Source: Crossaster papposus
Lineage: Eukaryota; Echinodermata; Asteroidea; Velatida; Solasteridae
Assembly (NCBI GenBank): GCA_037893245.1
Contig: JBAIAA010000600.1
Span: 124,001-188,000, forward strand
Direction of reading: 5' to 3'
DNA length: 64,000 nt
Shown: piece by piece, positions 40,001 through 49,000 of the stretch
Numbering within the stretch: position 1 is the stretch's first letter
How the letters are laid out: each line of letters begins with the position of its first letter
Notes under the pieces: generated by a model
Told to the model about the DNA's origin: nothing
What the model saw: only the letters and a program-made list of their open reading frames with translations
Databases searched by the model: none
Made by a program: the position numbers and the translations under genes

Positions 40001-43000
40001 TATGACTGCTCATCCTGGGATGTGGACGGACTCTAAAAGCGCAGTTTGTGGGATATCGGTGTCGATCTTTTCAGTCGGGCAATTACGTTGTTATTTTGGG
40101 TGAGATAGTTTACCGTCAATCCCCACTTTTTTTCTTTCAAACTCAAGGCGAAAGCAGTTCATTTGCGGTGATCCGAATTGAGAAGTTTCCTCCTCGGGCA
40201 ATCTCGTAGGTTCTCGGGTTACTCCTCTTCATTTCCGCTCTCTGAGCCCCTTTGATCTTTCCAGGCTAGCTCATCTGCTCGCCTCGCGTGCGTCGCATCA
40301 CTCGGTCGTACCAAAGAAGGGGGAAAAACTCCCCCCGATAGCAGCGCGCGTTGATGAAGGAGACACCAAGCTATGGAAAATTCCCTTGGGCGACCACCGT
40401 ATAATGCCGATTTACGGATTTAGAGAAAAAAAGCGGCAGCTAAAAACTTCACTTCCACCGGTCCATCAAGCTGTTCTCCCCTTTGCGGTCAGTGCTCACA
40501 CGGGCCTGCTGACGCAATCATCCGCGGCCGATATCTGATTAAACGAAAACCTGGGCTCCGACGAGGGCAAATTAGTCCGAATAATAGTGTGGTTGTCAGG
40601 TGGGAGGGTGGAGGGAGGGGAGAGGCAACTTCGGACGCTGGAAAATTGGGCCCCGTCCTATTCCTCCGAGTCCGAAGGTGGCCCGAAATGGGGAAAGTTG
40701 ACACTGTTTGGCGAAAATGATTTAATCAGGGGCTTACAATGGTAAGATGATGCCGAAACGATTGGCTTCACCGTGATCCGTATATAACAGACGGGAGTTT
40801 GGGCTGGCAATTATGGAACAGCCGCAGGTACATTATTATCCCGATTGCCATGCATGCGTAGATTCGTTTGGTTTTTCTCTGTCCAGTCATAACTTTAACG
40901 ACCGTTCTTATGTAACTACGACTGTTCCTGTCATTAACAGTTTTGTAATTACAAATTTAGTTGCCTCTGGCCCGTTAACAATATTTATTGAACATGCTTG
41001 CTCAAGTTCTCCAATAAAACCTGCGGAAGATTTGTTTTCTTCACGAAATGGTCTGTCTTTTCTGTTTTTGTATCGACCCGGGTTTGCTCAAAATTTTAAG
41101 TAAAGCCTCACTTGCAGCACTGCGGTTATGCAAAAATAGAATATCATCAATTTCACCAAAAGGGGAAAAAAACATTCAGCCGATTTAGTAATGGATGTGT
41201 ATCCGAGTTATTTACATTATACATGTAATCAGTTCGCGCCGGAGGACGTATATACACGCAAAACATTTCCCAGATTCAAAACGCATAAACACGTCACGAG
41301 CAAGGCCAGAAATGTCTGTCAGCAGCGAGCAAGGCCGGAAATACGGTTGGTGTGCTTCCCGGTACCATCGGCCTGAAGCCGCCTCAGAACGTGTTTCGTT
41401 AAAAAATAATCCTGCGTCTCGGCTCAGTGATGTTAAAAAAATCCCGGCGCGAATTGGTTAATAGTCTAGAGTGGCAAACAAAACAAGACCAAAAACTTCA
41501 ATTTTCATTTACTAATTCATTCATTCATTTATTTATTATTTAATTCTATTCATTCATTCATATTTATTCATTTATTCAGGAAGCCCAAGATGCAGTCGAA
41601 ATTTTGACAAGATACTGTGTTGGTTGGAGGCACCTGTCAATACGACCGTCAAGCAGCCTTGCCCGTCTATAGGCCAAACAGCACCCCCACCCGAACCAGG
41701 TATTTTGTGTGTGTTTTTGTGTTAGTCCAACACGTTGCTTGTTTCATAGCAAAGTAACATAATCATAAAATAGGGTTAACTTTTACGGGTTTATAACTTA
41801 GTGATACGTATAGAGCCTTTATTGATTACCAACTTAATATGTAGCATTGCGTCGAACTACAATGAACGTAATAATATATTTTTGCAATCATAACATTTTG
41901 TCGTAAAATCTTTTTTCTTCATTCTAAAATGTTGATCTTCAATAATATTTTGATTTTCAATTTTATTCTTGTAACCTTTCGTTACTATACGGAGCCCCTA
42001 AAGGGACATGACAAATAAAAATCACCGTGACGAAATAATTTGAGTTTTTTTAATTTCGTGCGCTCGAAATCATTTCGTGCGCTCGAAATCATTTCGTGCC
42101 CACGAAATCATTACGTGCACTCGAAATAACCTATTTCGAGCGCACGAAATAAAAAAAACTCAAATGATTTCGTCACGGTGATTTTATTCGTCATGTCTCT
42201 TTAGGGGCTCCGTATTACTATATAGCTTTATTAAAAAATCTGAGAAAGAAAAAAAAAAAATATCGCGAGACACCTTTAAGAGGTTTCCCATTATGCTTCG
42301 AATGATTTTAATAAATAACGACGTTGGAAAATGTGGTTCGGCGGGCTGTGGTTCTCGACAACAGTATTATACACGCGAGTAAATTGAAGATTCATGTAAC
42401 GTCTGAATGTTTTGATTTCTGGGTTTTTTTCTTTCTTCCTGTGTCCAAGTGTTTGCGTACAAGTTTTGCCATGCGAACGGCGTTTACGAAAACTGGACCA
42501 ACTATTCAATGTGCCATGTACCTCTCGCACCGCAAGCGCACAAGGTCAGTATTTGTAAGGAGAAACCCTTAAGGCACCAAGTGGTATGAATAACCAAAAA
42601 TCGCAATGCGCCGTATTCCTGGTCGCATGAGGGCGCTGTAAGACGCCATGTTCTGGGTACCCAACACAGGTAAAATAACGTTTAATGAAGTAGTTTAGTA
42701 ACATTACTTTTATCTAAAAATTGAATATTGAAAAATGTAAATTTTTTGAGCTGTAAGAATATGTAAACTGACGTGAATCATCTTCTAATCACTTTTAATT
42801 ATATCCCCAATACCGTTTGCACAGCGCCCTCAACGTTCAAAAATACGGCGCATTTGCTTTTACCTTAAAGTTAGTATAGTATACACCATTTCCAAACAAT
42901 AATGTTGTTTTACTGACTTATTAGGAAATACCTCGCCCGACTGTAAGTGAATAACGGTCCCAAGCATCTAGTGAAATCACGGCATCTGGTGTGCTGTGTT

Positions 43001-46000
43001 TTTCAAAAGAAAATTTGAAATTCGTATCAATTTCTAACGATTGCCAGTGAGCACCATTGCTGTGCAACAGACAAGCCTTTGAAATACACACCCAAAATCA
43101 CAAAGTCATGTATTGACCGGCAATCGTGGACGGGACATTGTCCGACCGTCTTACCTCTTTTGTTTGTACTTCGGATGATCGCCGTAGGATTTGTACACGA
43201 GTTGAGATTGTGGACGTTGTGTCAATCGTGGACCCATTGTTTGCCTCCCAATTCTTTTGTCCGACGACCACGATTGCCGGTCAATACAAACGCACTTAAT
43301 TGGCTAGTGAGGCAAAGCATCTTTCAATCGCTCCTACTGAAGCCGATCACTGACATATCAAAATGATAATCCACAACAACACCAAAGTGCAAAGGTAAAA
43401 AGACGACACCATGAGTAAGTAACTGTTCCTTTAACTGGGAGAAGGATACACGTTGCTTTGCTGGTTTCTATGTAGTAGTATATACTATTACAGTTTAGTT
43501 AAAGGAACCGCGTCTACCATTGTTGACTCGTGTTTAGTCAACCTATTTTCTTTCTTTTTGTTCGTAATTCTGCCGCTTTTCCAGGATTTGCGGGTTCTTC
43601 AGATTGTGTACAGCATTGGGTACTCGCTGTCGTTGGTCGCACTTGCCATCGCTATGGGAATATTCCTTTATTTCAAGTAAGTAGGCCTCACCCATTATCG
43701 GAAAAAGTTCATTACGCTCTGTATCGCGAATTGTTTGCATCAAATAATTATCTTTTTAAAAAACTTCTCTCTTTGACAGAAAACTAAGGTGTCCTCGAAA
43801 CACCATCCACATGCACCTGTTCATGTCCTTCATCTTGAGGGCGGTATTTGTCTTCGTGCGCGACATCATTCAGACGGTCAGCCTAAACATGGACGGGGAG
43901 AGCTTTGCGCATCTCAGTGATGGCTCAGTCAATAGCAACACCACACTAAATGTAGGTAGGCCAACAAGAGAGGGCGCTTCTACTTACGAGAGCCCCTGAA
44001 TTGCTAGCTATACAATCGACACCATAGTCAACTCGGCACACTGTACTGTTCAATAAACCCGATTAACATCAAAGGGAATTCCGTTCAGTAGGGATAACAA
44101 ACGATGTGTACACAACAGTTTTGCAGTGTAGGGACCGATAACGCCGCTAATTATCCTTAAATGGATCATATACGTTTGGTAATTGGAACCCACTGTTTGT
44201 TTCAATCCTATATAGTTATAGATATATATTTCATAAAACTAACCTGTACAAATTTCATTTTAAAAGGTGGTAGCGATTTTGAGATATTGCCAAAAATCGG
44301 GAGCGGTTATGTCCACGCAGGAAGAATAATCTGCATTGGAATACACAATCTGGGGAACGTCACTGCAGTAACGCTTCTCAGATTCAAATTTTGGGGATAA
44401 AAAGTGATATCTTTTTCCATAACCGCAGTACTTCGAAGTGAAAAGTTTCTAAAAATGCATTATACTATCCAAAGCTGCTGTACTTTTTACCAAGTGAGTT
44501 TTTATTACCATTAATTTTTGGAGTAATTACCAAACGTAAACGATCCCTTTAAAACCTAGATAAAATTTACTGTCGAGTACCGAGTACCTTGTCAGTACGG
44601 CTTCGTTTCTGTTACAGGACATATCCTGCCATCAGGCCTTGACGATAGTCGTCAGCATCTGTCAGTACGCCCTGGTGTCCAACTATTACTGGCTGCTCGT
44701 TGAGGGCGTGTATCTCCACGCCCTGATCACACTGGCCGTATTCTCGGAATCGTCGTCACTCAAGCTGTACATTGCGCTGGGATGGGGTAGGTCAAAGGTC
44801 ACACAGAGTGCCCATTTATCTGGGCTCCATGTTTTATTCTGCGTATACCGCTACCTGATTGGTCGAGGTTTTGTAATACGCGCGGTGCGCAGGAACTGTT
44901 TAAAAATGTATACATGAATATTCAAGTAAAGTTGACCCCGCGTCGAGGTCATAGTACGATGCTTTGGCAGTTTACTCTTTGAAAATATAATTCATATTTT
45001 ATTTTGTTCAGGTGTACCCATTTTATTCGTTCTTCCGTGGGTGATAGTACAAGAATATACCACTCCTGACGGGTAAGTTGCAATTCATTGTTTTCCCTCG
45101 GTGCAAAAAAAAATAAAAAATAAATAAATAACAAAATCATCGAACAAAAAACTACCGTAAAACGTCATTTGACGTAATTTGTTACGTATAAATTCCGTGC
45201 TTCGTTCGCAGGTGTTGGCTGGCGTCCATGACTCAGAGGAACATCTACTGGATCATCAAAGCTCCCGTGATGTGCTCCGTGGTGGTAAGTTTGGAATACG
45301 CCGTCAGTAGATCTATGGACTCCCGTGCACACGTACTCCCTCAACGGCAAGAAAGGGCGAGAGGGTTGGGAGCACTGACCTCTATACATGGACAGATCAT
45401 CCATTGTTTCATTTTGAAGTCGGCATGCAGAGAAGTGCAACATGGCGTCACTGCTGTGAGCCAATGAAATGTCCAGGTGTAGAGTTCAATTGGTTGGTAA
45501 ATCCACTGACCTCTACAACTGGACATTTCATTGGCTCACAGCAGTGACGCCATGTTGCACTTCCAGTTCGCGCCGACTTCAAGTGTTAGCACAGCAGAAT
45601 ATGGACAATGATCTGTCCAGGTGTTGAGGTCAGTGGTTGGGAGTAATGGTTGGGAGTCACTATCGACGCCATCTTGCCTGACTGCGATTGATTTGGGTGA
45701 AGTGACTGATTCCTGCCTCTATCATTCAGAAGCAAAACGTTTTTTTATTATGGAGTCCGCGACCAGACTCTCCAATCCCCTGGTATCCGTGTATCACACG
45801 AACGAGGAACGGCGTGTGTGAAACCAGCGACATCAGTGTATGTGACTCTCCCACAGGACGTCGTTGCTATAATGTGAATAATAAGCGCCCTTTTTGATTG
45901 GCACATAGAGCTAAAACACTGCGGAATGAAACTCAGGAAATGATTGAATATACCAAGACAGTACTTCGTAAATTCTTCGTTAGCTTCTGTTATGGTGGTG

Positions 46001-49000
46001 TTTTTTTTGGTTTGGTTTGGTTTATTACCAATTCAACTCATGAGATTTCACAATAGGCTAGATCGGCATAACAATGGGTTAAATAAACAATAGCATACTT
46101 GCTAATCAACCGAGCTCTTGGCACATTGCCAGAAGTGATTTCATAATCACCCTTGATATACATTTTTTTTTAAACAATCCACAGCTTAACTTCATCCTTT
46201 TTCTGAACATTCTACGCGTCCTGGCGACAAAGCTCAGCGCGACCAACGCCGCCGAAGCCAGAAGGTATAGGTAAGGTGGCATGGCCGAGGGCTGCTTCGC
46301 TTTCCTCCATTAGTCCCCTAGCTGCACCCGTAGGACGACACCCCTCCGTCCCTTCCCAGTCCTCTAGATGCACCCTACAGGGCGACACCCCCCGTCTTTT
46401 CCCAGTCCCCTAGCTGCACCCTACAGGGTGACACTTCCCCGTCTTTTCCCAGTCCCCTAGCTGCACCCGTAGGACAACACCCCTTCGTCTCTTCCCAGTC
46501 CCCTAGCTGCACCCTACAGGGCGACACCCTAGTCTTTTCCCAGTCCCCTAGCTGCACCCGTAGGACAACACTCCTTCGTCTCTTCCCAGTCCCCTAGCTG
46601 CACCCTACAGGGCGACACCCTAGTCTTTTCCCAGTCTCCTGGCTGCACCCGTAGGACGACAACCCTCCCTCAAAGACTTCAAGAGCCCCTTTATGTACAC
46701 AAAGTAATGAGATACTCGTGGGGCAACACTTTCCTTTGCAAAAAGCTGTGTCACCGGTTCAACGTTCAAGCGGCACTTACCATGCTATTCGGCATGCTTT
46801 CAACTAGGAATACATGTAATATGAGATTTGTTTAACAAATGATGAAAAATCAATTGGTTTTTTTACGGCGAAGCGACTTCGAAAAAAAGTACGGTGGCAT
46901 GTCGCAGGGGAAACTAACGCACCAAATCCTCGAATTAGTTCCTTCTGTTGCATGTACAACCTCATGTCGTTATTTGGGAACAAAAACATTTGTCTTAAAA
47001 AGAGTACGTGTATTTGAAGGGAATCGTCATCACCCCAGCACATCAATACCTTATAAGCATGACTCAGCATGGTAGCAGATTAAAGTGCACGTCACACACA
47101 AAAACCACATTAACAACTTTAACAACCCATCGTTGCCCTTTGACCTTTTATCGTCGCCATTATTGGCAATTCGTCTGTCGAAATCGGCCATTTACACTAA
47201 GGTCTGACAAACGGCCTCCTGGCCTGGCGCATGTTTTCATTAAAACCCCGTGTAGTTTGCCGTTATAGTTTATTTCCAAGTCGGTTGATAATAACCTCAA
47301 CAGCGCTTCGCTGTCATTTCTTCCGAAGAATTAAAAAAACAAAGTTGCACTTCCGTGTTTTCGAATGCGAGGGTCAAAGGGCACAACCTGTACACAATGG
47401 TAACCGGAGTATAACACGCTTCTGAACACACCCACCCATGATACCATGCCTTGCACGTCTAAAAGCGTATAAGCTCAGAATTGCTAGAACGGCCATGCCC
47501 TCTTTTTTTTATATATTTCTCAATTGAATCAGTGTTCCATATCTGTTCCCATCCTAACTAAACTTTGTAACTACTAGTAAAATGTCCTTGTTAACACCAG
47601 TCTTTTTAAAAGGTTACATTGGTGTTGCTATACCCAAATCATCATCATCATCATCATTATATTATATCATCAGATCTTTGCCATTTCTTCCTTTATTATA
47701 TAACTGACAGTTTACTGCGGATCACTCAGTTTTCAATTAGTGCTGTCTTATGACGACAGTAAACATTATCTCGCAAGCTACTTGCGGCCAACTATGGAAG
47801 TTTCCACGAAAGTTTGCCTTTCAGTTGAGTTCCACTCCAGCAACAATAAAGACCTGAGACCTAATGACGTAATGGCTTTGTTTACATACTGCATTTTCCC
47901 ATGGGAGCGAAGTCGGGACGCCAGACAAAGTAGGGGCATGCCATCCCATGGGAAAAGCGCGCTTGTAAACAAAACCTGACGTCATTTTGGTCTATAACGT
48001 CTATGACGATAGTATTTCGCAAGCAAATTGAGGCCAAGTAAAGTTTCGATGAAATTCGATCTACTCCAAACTTGCACTAACCACCGCTTTGCCACTTTCA
48101 GCAAGCTCGCCAAGTCCACGTTAGTTCTGATTCCGCTGTTTGGCGTGTATTACATCGTCACCATCGGCATGTACGCCACGGACGATCCTATAGTGGTCAA
48201 GATGCGTATGTACATAGAGCTCGGCATGTCGTGTCAGGTGAGTTGTACCAACGACGAGTATGTAATAAGTCTTTCCTTGGTTCAAGTCCCAGGGATGTTT
48301 TCCAAACCCCGGATTCATCCCCGTTTTGGGCTTCGTTTATGAAGTTTGGCAATTGTGAAGGAGTCGGAGACGGAGTCCAAGCTTGGGGTTTGGAAACTTA
48401 AAAATGTGACAAGTGTCTTCTACTTGGCAGCTTCTTGTTACTTAGGTCTTGATTTCAAGGTGTTTCTTCTAAAGGTTCCTCGTTATAACACTCTAAACAA
48501 TATTATGTTACCTCCAAATAGGCACTTGGGCAGACAATCCCATAGAGATGTACACAAACTTAAAACAGTCCTAACTTGTTTACCCTAACCCTTTTCTCTA
48601 AGATCTTCGAGATTTATGCCATTTAGACCAAAATCTGTCGTTCTAGGAAAAAAAATAACTCCCAAATATTGTTTGTTAAGGTAGCTAGACACTTAGGGAG
48701 ACACTGAAATGTCTCCCTAAGTGCAACTGTCTCATTATTACCTAAAAACTTACGCCAATTTGTCTCCCCAAGTGCCTATTTGGAAGAATTAATAACGCTC
48801 AAGACGTTAATAAGGTTTCCAAGACGCTACATTATTATACCCTGTTCATTGGGACAATGAAACATTTCAAATACCCTCTCAGCTCCCCTGGGATTATTTG
48901 TGATGTCTTTTCTGCGCAAAGCAGCTGAATCAACCACAATAACCATCTCTGCCTTGTAACCATTTAGGCCTATACTCCTTGGTGGACAGAAAAAATAAGT

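Larger units (their letters stand above)
27849..41579 (+). other. Receptor intron 1 (E1 to E3), 13.7 kb
   Basis: It contains the MITEs, SINEs and inverted repeats listed. Repeat-free parts are about 28623-29934, 30188-31452, 32171-33082, 34561-36653, 36863-38509 and 39190-41230. Of these, 30300-30780, 35220-36030 and 40000-40800 have higher complexity and more even base composition than the rest and could hold conserved regulatory DNA, but I see no motif to name. Confidence 0.6.
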
